The translations under genes and the position numbers were made by a program. Below are positions 26,114 through 34,935 of a stretch of DNA of 39,003 nt, piece after piece. The stretch comes from Phycisphaerales bacterium (lineage in GTDB: Bacteria > Planctomycetota > Phycisphaerae > UBA1845 > Fen-1342). Where the stretch lies: contig JALHJL010000041.1 in assembly GCA_022839625.1 (NCBI GenBank), forward strand, positions 1 through 39,003, read 5' to 3'. Under the pieces are notes generated by a model. It saw nothing but the letters and a program-made list of their open reading frames with translations, had not been told where the DNA came from and ran no database searches. The stretch's first letter is position 1; each line of letters starts with the position of its first letter.

Positions 26114-26329
26114 GTTGCCATTCTGGGCCCGCCCGGCGACCGTGTCAGGTGCGCGACGGCCCGTGCGCCGGCGGCCGGGCCGACGTCGCCGGCTGCATCG
26201 CAGCCCCCCCGCTCGTGCCGGGGGGCTCGAATGTCCGCGGCCACCTGGTTGCCGCCCGGCTCTCCGATTGCCGTCGGCAGGCCGGCGGGAGTTCGGATTC
26301 TACCCGGAAACCGCGCCACACGTAGCGCC

Positions 26330-27247
26330 TCAGGGCGTGTCCGGCGGACGGGCGGGGGCCGTATCGGCTGCACGCGAGCGGCCCCAGGCGATGGCCAGGG
26401 ACAGCAATACGCCGGCCAGGATGAGCGGGCCGCCGAGCAGCGTGGCGGCCGGCGGTATCTCACCGACGAAGAAGTAGGTCCAGATAGGGTTGAGGACCGT
26501 TTCGAGCAAGAGGATCAGGGCGGCCCGGTGGGCCTCCACGTACTGAAGCGCCCACGAGAACATCAGGTATGGCAGGGTGAACTGCACGAGTGCCAGCAGC
26601 AACATCAACTGCCACTGGTGCGCGGTCAGGGCGAAGCTGCCCCACACCAGGACGGGCACGATGAGCAGCAGACCCGATCCGAACGCGTTCAACGCCGCGA
26701 CGACCGCCGGGCTGACGGGCCGCAGCCGGCGCAGGAGCACGGTGAGCGTGCCGTATCCGAAGCCGCTGGCGAGGGCGACGAGCAGCCCCGCGGGGTTCGT
26801 GTCCGGGTTGCCCGCGAAGATCACGCCCACGCCGGCCATGCAGACCAGCAGCGCTGCGCCCTCCGTCCGCGCGGGGCGCTCCTTCAGGATGAGGGGACTG
26901 AGCAGGAAGACCCAGACCGGCGACGTGTATTGCAGGATGATGGCGTTCGCGGCGGCCGTCATCGTGTTCGCGATCACGAACGAGGCGGTCATCAGCGTAA
27001 ACGTCAGGACGCCGGCGACCGGCCAGACGGGCGCGACCTTTCGCAGCGTGTTCCGCCGGCCGAAGGCGAGCGGCAAAAACACCAGCCCGCCGATGAGGGA
27101 TCGGTAGCAGGCCGTGGTGATCCCCGGCACGTCCTCGCGGTTGAGCAGCTTGATGAGCGGGCCGTTGAGGCTCCACAGCGCAGCACACGCCAGCAGCGTC
27201 AAGAGGCCGAGCCAGCGGCGTCGTTGGCTGGGAGAGTCCGGCGCCAT
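26330..27247 (-). CDS. EamA/DMT-family transporter
   Basis: The protein has 305 residues, ten predicted membrane spans, and two EamA repeats (about 12-145 and 160-290). Family-like text includes CAALWSLNGPLIKLL in the first repeat, IILQYTSPVWVFLLSPLILKE at its end (given to the key part), and LETVLNPIWTYFFVGEIPPA in the second. DMT carriers export amino acids, metabolites or drugs. The substrate cannot be assigned. ATG 27247 starts the protein. The gene is alone on its strand, with 216 unremarkable bases before the sigma-54 activator and 273 bases between it and divergent cydA. Confidence 0.87.
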   Translation of the reverse strand: MAPDSPSQRRRWLGLLTLLACAALWSLNGPLIKLLNREDVPGITTACYRSLIGGLVFLPLAFGRRNTLRKVAPVWPVAGVLTFTLMTASFVIANTMTAAANAIILQYTSPVWVFLLSPLILKERPARTEGAALLVCMAGVGVIFAGNPDTNPAGLLVALASGFGYGTLTVLLRRLRPVSPAVVAALNAFGSGLLLIVPVLVWGSFALTAHQWQLMLLLALVQFTLPYLMFSWALQYVEAHRAALILLLETVLNPIWTYFFVGEIPPAATLLGGPLILAGVLLSLAIAWGRSRAADTAPARPPDTP

Positions 27248-27520
27248 GCCGGGTTTATAGCCGCGAAAGATCAGGCTGGCGAATCATGGGCCCGCGTTCG
27301 GACGACCGGCGGAACCCTGGAAACGTGCGGTGGCGGCGGCGTGGGCGGGCAGCCCCAACCACAGCCGTCGAATGTCGCGAAGGAGTCTCGACCGGCCGCG
27401 CGGGGCTCGTTACCATACCCGCCAAACGCCGTCGGAGCGCACATCACGGCCTGGCGCTGCGGGCTCGTGACACTGCGGAAGTGGGCCGCGCGACCCGGAT
27501 CCGGGTCTGACAGGTGCGTC

Positions 27521-28969
27521 ATGGAATTAGATCCCGTCTTTCTGTCGCGAATTCAGTTCGCCCTGACCGTCGGGTTTCACTACCTGTTTCCGCCGCTAAC
27601 CATCGGCCTGGGCGTACAAATGGTCATCATGGAGGGCCTGTACCTGAAGACGCGCGACCGCCAGTACGAGGCGATGGCGAAGTTCTGGACGCGCGTCTTC
27701 GGGCTGATCTTCGCCATGGGCGTCGCCACCGGCATCGTCATGGAGTTCCAGTTCGGCACCAACTGGGCCACGTACTCGCGCTACGTCGGCGACATCTTCG
27801 GCTCCGCCCTAGCCGCGGAGGGCATCTTCGCGTTCTTCCTGGAGTCCGGGTTCCTCGCGGTGCTCGTTTTCGGCTGGGACCGCGTCTCGCCGCGGATGCA
27901 CTTCTTCTCGACCATCATGGTCAGCCTGGGCTCGATCTTCTCCGCCGTCTGGATCGTGGTCGCGAACTCGTGGCAGCAGACGCCGGCCGGCTTCAAGCTG
28001 GTCGGCGAAGGTCTGAGCCAGCGGGCGGAGATCACCGACTTCTGGGCGGTCGTGTTCAATCCGTCCAGCATGGATCGCCTGGTGCACGTGCTGATCGGGG
28101 CGTTCATCCTCGGCGGATTCTTCGTCATGAGCGTGTCGGCGTACTACCTGCTCAAGCGCCGGCACGAGCGGTTTGCCAAGCTGAGCATCGGCATCGCTCT
28201 GCCGTTCGCGACCGTGTTCTCGATCGCGGCGCTGCTGTCCGGCCATCACCAGGCCCGCAACGTTGGGATCCACCAGCCGTCCAAGCTCGCCGCTTTCGAG
28301 GGCCTCTTTGACACCACGCTAACGGGCGCCCCGCTGTACCTCTTCGGCGTTCCCGACGAGGCCGAGCGGCGGGTCAAGTACGGCGTGGCGATTCCCGGGC
28401 TGCTGAGCTTCCTGATGTACGGGGACTTCACCGCTCCCGTGCGCGGGCTGAATACATACCACGTGGGGGACTGGCCGCCGCTGAACCCCACCTTCCAGAC
28501 GTATCACCTGATGGTCGCGCTGGGGTTCGTCTTCATCCTCCTGACGTTGTACGCGAGCTATCTGAAGTGGCGCGGCAAACTGTTCGAGCGGCGTTGGCTG
28601 CTGGGGGTGCTCGTCGTAGCCGTCATCGGGCCGATGATCGCCAACCAGGTCGGCTGGGCGGCGGCGGAGGTCGGCCGGCAGCCCTGGATTGTGTGGGAGC
28701 TGCTGCGAACGAGCGAAGCCGCCTCAAAGGCGGTCTCCGGCGGCGAAGTTCTCGCGTCGATCGTCATGTTCGGCCTGATCTACCTTCTGCTACTGATCGT
28801 GTGGCTGCTGGTGCTGGACCATAAGATCAAGGCCGGCCCGGAGGAGCCGCACGTTCTGGAGGCAGAGGCACAGCAGCGCGGCTGGCTCGCGGCGGCCGCC
28901 GAGCGCGCTGCGCCATCCGGACCCTCGTTGACTGAAGCCCGCGACGACGATGCGGCCCCTCACCCATGA
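27521..28969 (+). CDS. cydA: Cytochrome bd ubiquinol oxidase subunit I
   Basis: The 482-residue membrane protein carries the three haem sites of bd-type quinol oxidases and reduces O2 to water with high affinity. It has the N-terminal RIQFALTVGFHYLFPPL with haem-ligand His20, MEFQFGTNWATYSRYVGDIFG, the FFLESGF helix with conserved Glu residues, RLVHVLIGAF with the second haem His, and GWAAAEVGRQPW. The quinol loop between helices 6 and 7 is short, as in the CioA/short-loop class. ATG 27521 starts the conserved sequence. The frame is open far upstream, to 25550, but that part only mirrors the opposite-strand activator. cydB follows after 131 bases that contain a dispersed repeat. Confidence 0.96.
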   Translation: MELDPVFLSRIQFALTVGFHYLFPPLTIGLGVQMVIMEGLYLKTRDRQYEAMAKFWTRVFGLIFAMGVATGIVMEFQFGTNWATYSRYVGDIFGSALAAEGIFAFFLESGFLAVLVFGWDRVSPRMHFFSTIMVSLGSIFSAVWIVVANSWQQTPAGFKLVGEGLSQRAEITDFWAVVFNPSSMDRLVHVLIGAFILGGFFVMSVSAYYLLKRRHERFAKLSIGIALPFATVFSIAALLSGHHQARNVGIHQPSKLAAFEGLFDTTLTGAPLYLFGVPDEAERRVKYGVAIPGLLSFLMYGDFTAPVRGLNTYHVGDWPPLNPTFQTYHLMVALGFVFILLTLYASYLKWRGKLFERRWLLGVLVVAVIGPMIANQVGWAAAEVGRQPWIVWELLRTSEAASKAVSGGEVLASIVMFGLIYLLLLIVWLLVLDHKIKAGPEEPHVLEAEAQQRGWLAAAAERAAPSGPSLTEARDDDAAPHP

Positions 28970-28985
28970 GTGCGGACGACTAACA

Positions 28986-29081
28986 GTGTGTTGAAGAAGA
29001 GTACAGGCATCGCGAAAGACCCACGCAGCGCTGCCGCGAAGGCCCGCCGGCGCGGAGCCAGTCCCCTTCTTCAACAAACAC
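28986..29081 (-). repeat. Dispersed palindromic repeat, copy 1 (between cydA and cydB)
   Basis: This element of about 96 bases has perfect 11-bp ends, TGTTGAAGAAG (28989-28999) and CTTCTTCAACA (29066-29076). Read on the minus strand it aligns over its whole length with 36238-36333 on the plus strand, with roughly five in six bases the same by eye, including the shared core GGGGACTGGCTCCGCGC. It ends just before the ribosome site of cydB. Confidence 0.75.
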
Positions 29082-29100
29082 GTAAGGAGCCCTGGCCATC

Positions 29101-30117
29101 ATGGACCTGAATCTGTTCTGGTTCGTCACGCTTGGCGTCCTGCTCGCCGGGTACGCCATCCTCGACGGGTTCGACCTGGGCGTCGGCATCCTGCACTTGG
29201 GGGCGAAGAAGGACGCCGAACGGCGGGTCTTCATGAACTCCATCGGGCCCCTGTGGGACGGCAACGAGGTGTGGCTGGTGACCTTCGGCGGGGCGCTGTT
29301 CGCCGCCTTCCCGCACGCCTACGCGACGGCGTTCTCCGGGTTCTACCTGGCGTTCACGCTGCTGTTGTTCGCGCTCATCTTCCGGGCGGTGTCGATGGAG
29401 TTCCGCAGCAAACGCGAGTCGCCTGCCTGGCGCGGGTTCTTCGACTACTGCTTCTGCGGGGCCAGCACCGTCGCCGCGCTGCTCTTCGGCGTCGCCGTGG
29501 GCAACTGCATCAAGGGCATTCCCATCGATTCGCGCATGGAGTTCGCGGGCTCGTTCTTCGATCTGCTCGGGTTCTACCCCCTGCTGGTGGGCGTGTTCGT
29601 CGTCTCCATGTTCGCGATGCACGGTTCGATCTACCTGTACCTCAAGACGACCGGCGAGTTGCAGCAACGGATTCACGGCTGGATGTGGCGGACGTTCGGC
29701 CTCTTCCTGGTGCTGTACCTGCTGACGACCATCTACTCGCTGGTGCAAGTGCCCAATGCGACCCGGAACTTCGAGCAGCACCCCTGGGTCTGGGTCGTCG
29801 TGCTGCTGAACGTGCTGGCGATCGCCAACATCCCGCGGGCCATCCATCTCGGCCGGCCGCTCTACGCCTTCATTTCGTCGAGCTGTTCCATCGCGGCGTT
29901 CGTGTTCCTGTTCGGCGTGGCGTTGTTCCCCGACCTGCTGGTGTCGAGCCTGAGCCCCGCCTGGAGCCTCGACATCTACAACGCCGCGTCCTCGGAGAAA
30001 ACGTTGCGCATCATGCAGATCATCGCGTTTCTCGGGATGCCGTTCGTGCTCACGTACACCGTGATCATTTATTGGACGTTCCGGGGAAAGGTCGAGATCG
30101 GGAAGTTCAGCTATTAA
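29101..30117 (+). CDS. cydB: Cytochrome bd ubiquinol oxidase subunit II
   Basis: The 338-residue polytopic partner of CydA begins with the CydB signature: LAGYAILDGFDLGVGILH, then IGPLWDGNEVWLVTFGGALFAAFP, shown here by its key parts DGNEVW and GGALFAAFP. Eight to nine membrane spans follow, with FYPLLVGVFVVSMFAMHG in the middle. It forms the structural half of the oxidase and binds no haem of its own in canonical enzymes. ATG 29101 has AAGGAG 12 bases upstream. No cydX-like small ORF or cydDC transporter genes are seen downstream. Confidence 0.96.
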   Translation: MDLNLFWFVTLGVLLAGYAILDGFDLGVGILHLGAKKDAERRVFMNSIGPLWDGNEVWLVTFGGALFAAFPHAYATAFSGFYLAFTLLLFALIFRAVSMEFRSKRESPAWRGFFDYCFCGASTVAALLFGVAVGNCIKGIPIDSRMEFAGSFFDLLGFYPLLVGVFVVSMFAMHGSIYLYLKTTGELQQRIHGWMWRTFGLFLVLYLLTTIYSLVQVPNATRNFEQHPWVWVVVLLNVLAIANIPRAIHLGRPLYAFISSSCSIAAFVFLFGVALFPDLLVSSLSPAWSLDIYNAASSEKTLRIMQIIAFLGMPFVLTYTVIIYWTFRGKVEIGKFSY

Positions 30118-30323
30118 AAGTTGCACTTGTGCCTCATTTGTGATCGCGTCCCGCAGGTCCGTTCGCGCAAGCCATTGTCGCATAGCCTGTTACAGAATTC
30201 ACGGGCTTCCAGGCCCGATGTCCGACGGGTGGATCGCGCGGAAAACTGCTGCATGCCGCACAACCTTTGAATAGACTAGGGGTCTGGACCGTCAGGAGAG
30301 CAGACGATTTGAGGAGCAGCGCC

Positions 30324-30824
30324 ATGTACAAGCAAACAGAACGACTGCTGATTGGAAGACTTCTGCTCGCCCCCCTCCTGCTCGGTCCCCTGGCCGGCTG
30401 CACATTCGACATCTTCCTGGAGGGCACGCCCGAGGCGACGTTGATCGTCGGCGCCCGCTGTCCGGGCTGCTATGACACCGTCTATCTGGAAGACACGGTC
30501 TACGTCGAGGAAGTGTACCGGGAGGACGTGATCGTCGAGGAGGTCGCGTACGACTACTACTACGACAGCTATTACTACGACGACTACTATTACGACGATT
30601 ACGACTACGACTTCGGCTACTACTACGACGATTACGACTACGGTTACTACTACGGCGACTACGACGTTTACGAGGCGGACGACTACTACACCGCCGATGA
30701 GTACTACTACGACACGGGCGGCTACTACGAGGGGGACTACTACGCCTACGACGACGGCTACAGCGACTACGACTACGCCGCCGACTGCTACGACTGGGAC
30801 GGGGACGGCTACTGCGACTACTGA
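30324..30824 (+). CDS. Tyr/Asp-rich low-complexity lipoprotein
   Basis: The protein has 166 residues. Residues 1-26 are a lipoprotein signal ending in GPLAGC, with Cys26 as lipid site. A short normal stretch contains CPGC, and a Val/Glu strand segment (TVYVEEVYREDVIVEEV) follows. The last 92 residues are 38 Tyr and 27 Asp, about 71 percent, in runs such as DYYYDDYYYDDYDYD, with Gly spacers. It ends with YDWDGDGYCDY, which resembles a calcium-binding loop. No family is known to me. The extreme acidity and tyrosine content suggest a metal-binding, adhesive or cross-linkable surface protein, but this is speculation. GAGGAG lies 8 bases before ATG 30324; an upstream in-frame start at 30267 lacks a signal. 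Confidence 0.75.
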   Translation: MYKQTERLLIGRLLLAPLLLGPLAGCTFDIFLEGTPEATLIVGARCPGCYDTVYLEDTVYVEEVYREDVIVEEVAYDYYYDSYYYDDYYYDDYDYDFGYYYDDYDYGYYYGDYDVYEADDYYTADEYYYDTGGYYEGDYYAYDDGYSDYDYAADCYDWDGDGYCDY

Positions 30825-30834
30825 ATCACCCTGC

Positions 30835-30933
30835 GCGATTCGGCTATGGGCGTCAGAACCCGAAGCGCAAGCGCGCGCGAATTGGACCGCGCGCTGGCTC
30901 GCGCGGCGCGTTCGGATAGCGCTGCCGAATCGC
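30835..30933. repeat. 10-bp inverted repeat after the Tyr/Asp lipoprotein
   Basis: GCGATTCGGC (30835-30844) and GCCGAATCGC (30924-30933) are perfect complements about 80 bases apart. The interval is filled with CGCGC-rich text. It occupies the gap between the Tyr/Asp lipoprotein and aroK and may be a terminator or a repeat remnant. Confidence 0.4.
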
Positions 30934-30984
30934 TCACGGCCCGTTAGACTACTCTGAATACCGCCGGGCTGACGCGAGACTCAG

Positions 30985-31533
30985 ATGCCAGGCCGCAACC
31001 TGATTCTGATCGGCTACCGCGGCTGCGGGAAGACCGTCGTTGGCCGTGCACTCGCAGCGCGTTTGCGCTGGCCCTACGTCGATACCGACCAGCGGGTGGA
31101 AGTACTGGCGGGCCGATCCATTCACGACCTCTTCGCCGCCGACGGCGAGCGCTTCTTTCGGCGCATGGAGGCCCGCGCCATTGCTCAGCTCGTCCGCCTC
31201 GGGCAGCATGTGATCGCGGTCGGCGGAGGAGCGGTTCTGTCGGCGGCCAACCGCGCGGCGCTGAGAAAGACCGGCACATGCGTGTGGCTCACCGCGCCCG
31301 CAACCGAGCTCTATCGCCGCATTCAGGCTGACCCGCGCTCCGCCAGCACGCGGCCGGCCTTGAGTGACAGCGGCGGGCTGGGCGAGGTCCGCCACTTGCT
31401 CGCCACACGCCGGCCGCTGTACGCTGCGACCGCCCATCGCGTCGTGTCGACGCGCGGGCGCTCCATCGCCGAGGTGGTGGACGCCGTATTGGATGCGGTT
31501 GCCGTGGACGGTGTGCTGCCGGAAGCTCCCTGA
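30985..31533 (+). CDS. aroK: Shikimate kinase
   Basis: The 182-residue cytoplasmic P-loop kinase phosphorylates shikimate to shikimate 3-phosphate in the chorismate pathway. Walker A is GYRGCGKT (10-17). DTD (33-35) binds magnesium and shikimate, FFRRMEARA carries the conserved Arg and Glu, VGGGAV is the GGG loop, and STRPAL is the lid Arg region. Length and order are standard for AroK/AroL. Its stop and the next start overlap as TGATG at 31531-31535, so it is coupled to the prepilin peptidase gene. No other aro genes are in the window. Confidence 0.93.
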   Translation: MPGRNLILIGYRGCGKTVVGRALAARLRWPYVDTDQRVEVLAGRSIHDLFAADGERFFRRMEARAIAQLVRLGQHVIAVGGGAVLSAANRAALRKTGTCVWLTAPATELYRRIQADPRSASTRPALSDSGGLGEVRHLLATRRPLYAATAHRVVSTRGRSIAEVVDAVLDAVAVDGVLPEAP

Positions 31534-33020
31534 TGCATCACGCGGTTCTTGAGGTCGCCTTGTGGTTGCTGGGCCTGTGCGTCGGCAGCTTCCTGAACGT
31601 GGTGGTCTACCGCCTGCCGATCGGGCTCTCGATCGCCAAGCCGCGCTGGTCCTTCTGCCCTTGTTGCCGGGCGACGATCGCGTGGTACGACAATATCCCG
31701 TTGCTGAGCTGGCTCGTGCTGGGCGGTCGTTGCCGGCACTGCCGGTCGCCGATCTCCGTGCAATATCCGCTGGTGGAAGGGCTGACCGGGCTGGCTTTCG
31801 TGCTGGTCTACCACCTGCTCTTCGTTGCGCCCGCGGGCGGCGAAACCAGGGCCGCTGTGCTGCCTGCGGACTTGCCGCTTCTGCTGACGTGGCTGGTCCT
31901 GGCAGCGGGCCTCGTGGCCTGCTCGGCGATGGACATCGCTTCCTACACCGTCGATGTGCGGGTCACCGGTGCGATCATGTGGACCGCGATCGGGCTACAC
32001 GCCCTGTGGCCGCGGGCGGAATCCCTTTCGCATCGCGCGGGCTCCGCCTGGGCGGCGGCGGCGGTGGCGGCGTTCCTCGTCAGCGGCCTCACCTTCTGGT
32101 GGCGCGAGCGCCGCCGCGGGCCGGATCTGCGTGACGAGCCCTCCGGCGAAGCCAAGCCGGCCGAACTCCTGACGGAAACGGGCCGCGCCGGCGTGCAGGC
32201 CGTGGCGGGCCGCATCTCCATTCTGGCGTTTGTACTCGTCACCGGCTGGCTGGTGTACATCGCGTTTCCGGGCGGCCTGCGCGGCTGGCCGCCCGGCGCG
32301 GCCGCCGCGGCCCTGTTGATGATGTTCGGTGTCATCGTCCTGGCTGGGGGCCAACAGCGTCCCGCGGACGCCGAGATCAGGGCTGCCATCGAGGAGGAGC
32401 AACCGCAGGCTCGGCGGATGGTCTTGGGCGAACTGCTCTGGCTCGCGCCGGCGATCCTCGTCGCCGTGCTTGTGCTCGCGATTCTGGGAACGGCGCCCCT
32501 GGCAGGCGAAAGCTGGTCGGGCCTTGTGGCCTGGTCTCCGGTGCAGGGTTACGCGCCCCTCGCCGGCGCCGTCGTGGCCATCTCCGGCGCGATCGTCGGG
32601 GCGCTGGCCGGGTGGGCGCTGCGGATCGTCTTCACGCTGGCCTTCGGGCGCGAAGCGTTCGGGGTCGGCGACATCCACATTCTCGCGGCGGCGGGCGCCG
32701 CCGGCGGCTGGGACATCGCGTTGCTCGGGCTGCTGTTGTCGGTGGCGATTGCGCTGGCGGGGTGGCTGTTGAGTCTGCTGCGCAAGAGCACCGTAATGAT
32801 CCCGTTCGGCCCGTGGCTCGCGCTGGGGTTCGTGCTCGCGCTTTGGTGGCGCCGCCCGGCGGGACAGATTGCCAGCGCCTACTGGGGCAACATCGCTTTC
32901 GCATGGCAAGAGCAGCCCAATCTGCTGGCCGTGGCCGGCGGGCTGATGCTGGTGGGCGTCGGAGCGGCTCTGATACTGGCGCGCCTCGTGCGTCGCTGGG
33001 TCGCGCCGGAAACACCGTGA
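31533..33020 (+). CDS. Type IV prepilin peptidase, enlarged
   Basis: This inner-membrane aspartic peptidase cleaves and usually N-methylates prepilins and type II secretion pseudopilins. The N-terminal methylase domain starts GSFLNVVVYRLP and holds two zinc-type pairs, CPCC and CRHC, with the typical IPLLSWL segment. One catalytic Asp is in SAMDIAS and the other in FGVGDIHILAAAG. At 495 residues it is nearly twice the usual 250-290. The extra length sits between the two catalytic Asp motifs (about residues 160-360), with a charged soluble stretch and added membrane spans. It is translationally coupled to aroK (TGATG). No pilin genes are adjacent, as is common for pilD-type genes. Confidence 0.87.
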   Translation: MHHAVLEVALWLLGLCVGSFLNVVVYRLPIGLSIAKPRWSFCPCCRATIAWYDNIPLLSWLVLGGRCRHCRSPISVQYPLVEGLTGLAFVLVYHLLFVAPAGGETRAAVLPADLPLLLTWLVLAAGLVACSAMDIASYTVDVRVTGAIMWTAIGLHALWPRAESLSHRAGSAWAAAAVAAFLVSGLTFWWRERRRGPDLRDEPSGEAKPAELLTETGRAGVQAVAGRISILAFVLVTGWLVYIAFPGGLRGWPPGAAAAALLMMFGVIVLAGGQQRPADAEIRAAIEEEQPQARRMVLGELLWLAPAILVAVLVLAILGTAPLAGESWSGLVAWSPVQGYAPLAGAVVAISGAIVGALAGWALRIVFTLAFGREAFGVGDIHILAAAGAAGGWDIALLGLLLSVAIALAGWLLSLLRKSTVMIPFGPWLALGFVLALWWRRPAGQIASAYWGNIAFAWQEQPNLLAVAGGLMLVGVGAALILARLVRRWVAPETP

Positions 33021-33117
33021 CCAGCGCCGGGTGCAGTTGCCCGATCCGGACGTCCCCGTTCTGGGAAACCCGGATCGCGACTTGCAGGTCGGCAGGCCCA
33101 GCCTATGGGTAGATTGT

Positions 33118-33140
33118 GCCGCCGCCCGCTGCGCGGCGGC
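33118..33140. terminator. GC-rich hairpin between convergent genes
   Basis: GCCGCCGC (33118-33125) and GCGGCGGC (33133-33140) form an 8-bp stem with a 7-base loop. It lies between the prepilin peptidase gene and the convergent oxidoreductase gene. No T-run follows on either strand, so it is only terminator-like. Confidence 0.35.
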
Positions 33141-33148
33141 CACGTCAA

Positions 33149-34564
33149 TCAGACCTTCCAACCGTCCCGGTATTCCTTGGTGAGGTACTGGTTGGCTTCG
33201 GGCACGTTGGTGAAGCGCATGTTCGCGCCGTCCCACTCCAGACGCCGGCCGACGCGCAGCGCGATGTTCCCCAGCAGGATCGCCTCGGTGAACGGGCCCG
33301 CGTAATCGAAGTTCGACTTCGGGTAATCGATCGGCTTCTCGCCCGCGGCGGCCATCACCCACTCGTTGATGTGTCCCGGCGACCGCTCCAGGAGCTGCGG
33401 CGGCTTGCCGAGCTCCTGCATCCTGGTTTCGGGGAAGACGCGCGGGCTGTCGCCGTAGTCGCCCTGGACGAGGAGCGACGCCTTGGTGCCGAGGAAGAGG
33501 TTGCCAGTGGTGCCGAGCCGGCGGCCGAACTCCATGTCCGGCGGGATGCACGGCAGGAGTCCGCCGTCGTACCAGTAGGCGACGAAGGCGGGGCGCTCGC
33601 CCTTGGCGGGGAACTCCCACTTGACCATCGAGGCCTTCGGGAACGTCTCGTTGTTCACCGGGGTAAAAGTGACGGGCTCGATCACGGCCGGATAGCCCGG
33701 GTCGAGGGCCCAGAACATGCCGTCCATCGTATGACAGGCCATGTCGCCGAGCGCGCCGCAGCCGAAGTCCCACCAGCCGCGCCAGTTGAATGGGTGATAC
33801 ACCTCTTTCTTGAAGGGTCGGACGGGGGCCGGGCCGAGCCAGGCGTCCCAGTTCACGTGCGCGGGCACTACGTCCTCGCCCTCGGGCCGCTCGATGCCCT
33901 GCGGCCAGATGGGGCGGTCGGTCCACGTGTGGACCTCCCGGATATGGCCAAGCGCCCCGCTGTGGATCCACTCATAGACGAGCCGCCACCCTTCCTTGGC
34001 ATGCCCCTGATTGCCCATCTGCGTGGCGACCTTGTACTTGTGGGCGGCCTCGGTCAGTTGCCGGGCCTCCCACGGCGTGTGCGTGAGCGGCTTCTGGGTG
34101 TAGACGTGCTTGCCGAGCTGCATGGCGATCATCGTCGCCGTGTAGTGATGGTGGTCGGGGGTGCCGATCATGACCGCGTCAATGTTCTTGTGCTCCTTGT
34201 CGAACATCTCGCGGTAGTCCTGGTACGGCCGGGCGTCGGGGTAGGACTCCGCCGCCTTGGCAAAGCGGCCTCGATCCACGTCACAGTAGCAGGGGCAGCT
34301 CACGCCCAACTCGACGGCGTTCTCCAGGTGGTACCCGCCAATGCCGCCCGTCCCGATGAAGGCCACGCGGACCTTGCTGTACGGCGTCTGAGCTGCGGGG
34401 CGCTTGGCGACCGGCTTCGCGTCCGCCGGCCCCGCGCCGGGTTTGGCCGCCCGGCCGCCGAGCTGCGCACAGCCGAAGTGGCTGAGTGCGGCCAGGGTCG
34501 TGCCGGCCTGAATCGCGCCTTTGATGAACGTTCGGCGGCTGGTACGTTGAGAATCGTTCTTCAT
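33149..34564 (-). CDS. Gfo/Idh/MocA-family oxidoreductase, Tat-signalled
   Basis: The protein has 471 residues. It begins with a twin-arginine signal (SRRTFIKGAIQAGTTLAALS) and a possible lipidation Cys (HFGC), followed by an Ala/Lys/Pro-rich linker. The NAD(P)-binding domain starts at VRVAFIGTGGIGGYH. QKPLTHT replaces the usual EKP but keeps the Lys. GCGALGDMACHTMDGMFWAL is the family's second-domain His region, and the C-terminal text (PGHINEWVMAAAGEKPIDY, GPFTEAILLGNIALR) is typical of large exported planctomycete members. The substrate is unknown, probably a sugar derivative. ATG 34564 is the start. It stands alone, convergent with the prepilin peptidase gene. Confidence 0.9.
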   Translation of the reverse strand: MKNDSQRTSRRTFIKGAIQAGTTLAALSHFGCAQLGGRAAKPGAGPADAKPVAKRPAAQTPYSKVRVAFIGTGGIGGYHLENAVELGVSCPCYCDVDRGRFAKAAESYPDARPYQDYREMFDKEHKNIDAVMIGTPDHHHYTATMIAMQLGKHVYTQKPLTHTPWEARQLTEAAHKYKVATQMGNQGHAKEGWRLVYEWIHSGALGHIREVHTWTDRPIWPQGIERPEGEDVVPAHVNWDAWLGPAPVRPFKKEVYHPFNWRGWWDFGCGALGDMACHTMDGMFWALDPGYPAVIEPVTFTPVNNETFPKASMVKWEFPAKGERPAFVAYWYDGGLLPCIPPDMEFGRRLGTTGNLFLGTKASLLVQGDYGDSPRVFPETRMQELGKPPQLLERSPGHINEWVMAAAGEKPIDYPKSNFDYAGPFTEAILLGNIALRVGRRLEWDGANMRFTNVPEANQYLTKEYRDGWKV

Positions 34565-34862
34565 GGATCAAGCTCTCTTTTCCAGTGGCCGCCGGCACAC
34601 GTGCCGGACAGACCGTCATGCCAGATGCGGCCCCGACATTGTCCCGCCGCCTGGCTCGCAAGGCAACCCGGCGCGTGGGGCGGGATGCGCGTCCGCGCCA
34701 ATACCGCTGGGCCCCCGTTTCCCGGTCTGTCGAAACACTTGGATCGGGTTCTGCACACGGCCCGGATGCAGGGCAGCTGCCAGCAACCCCAGGGCAACGG
34801 CCGCCGCCGCCGGGGAGCAGCGGGCCGGGAGGCCCTCGCTGAAGGGGAGGCGCCTGCCCCGG

Positions 34863-34888
34863 TTGGACGCCGCGGAATCCGGTATAAT
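34863..34888 (+). promoter_or_regulatory. Putative promoter of TPR gene
   Basis: A perfect TATAAT (34883-34888) lies 47 bases before the TPR start. A TTGGAC (34863-34868) is only 14 bases upstream of it, shorter than the normal spacer, so the -35 element is uncertain. Confidence 0.45.
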
Positions 34889-34935
34889 GGAATGCGCGGC
34901 CGGCCCGGGGGCGATCGGCCGCACATGGGACGCCG

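Noticed and set aside
25550..27520. Long plus-strand open frame fused upstream of cydA
   Set aside because: It mirrors the sigma-54 activator and EamA genes on the other strand and has only Arg/Gln/Asp-rich shadow composition. Conserved CydA sequence begins at 27521.
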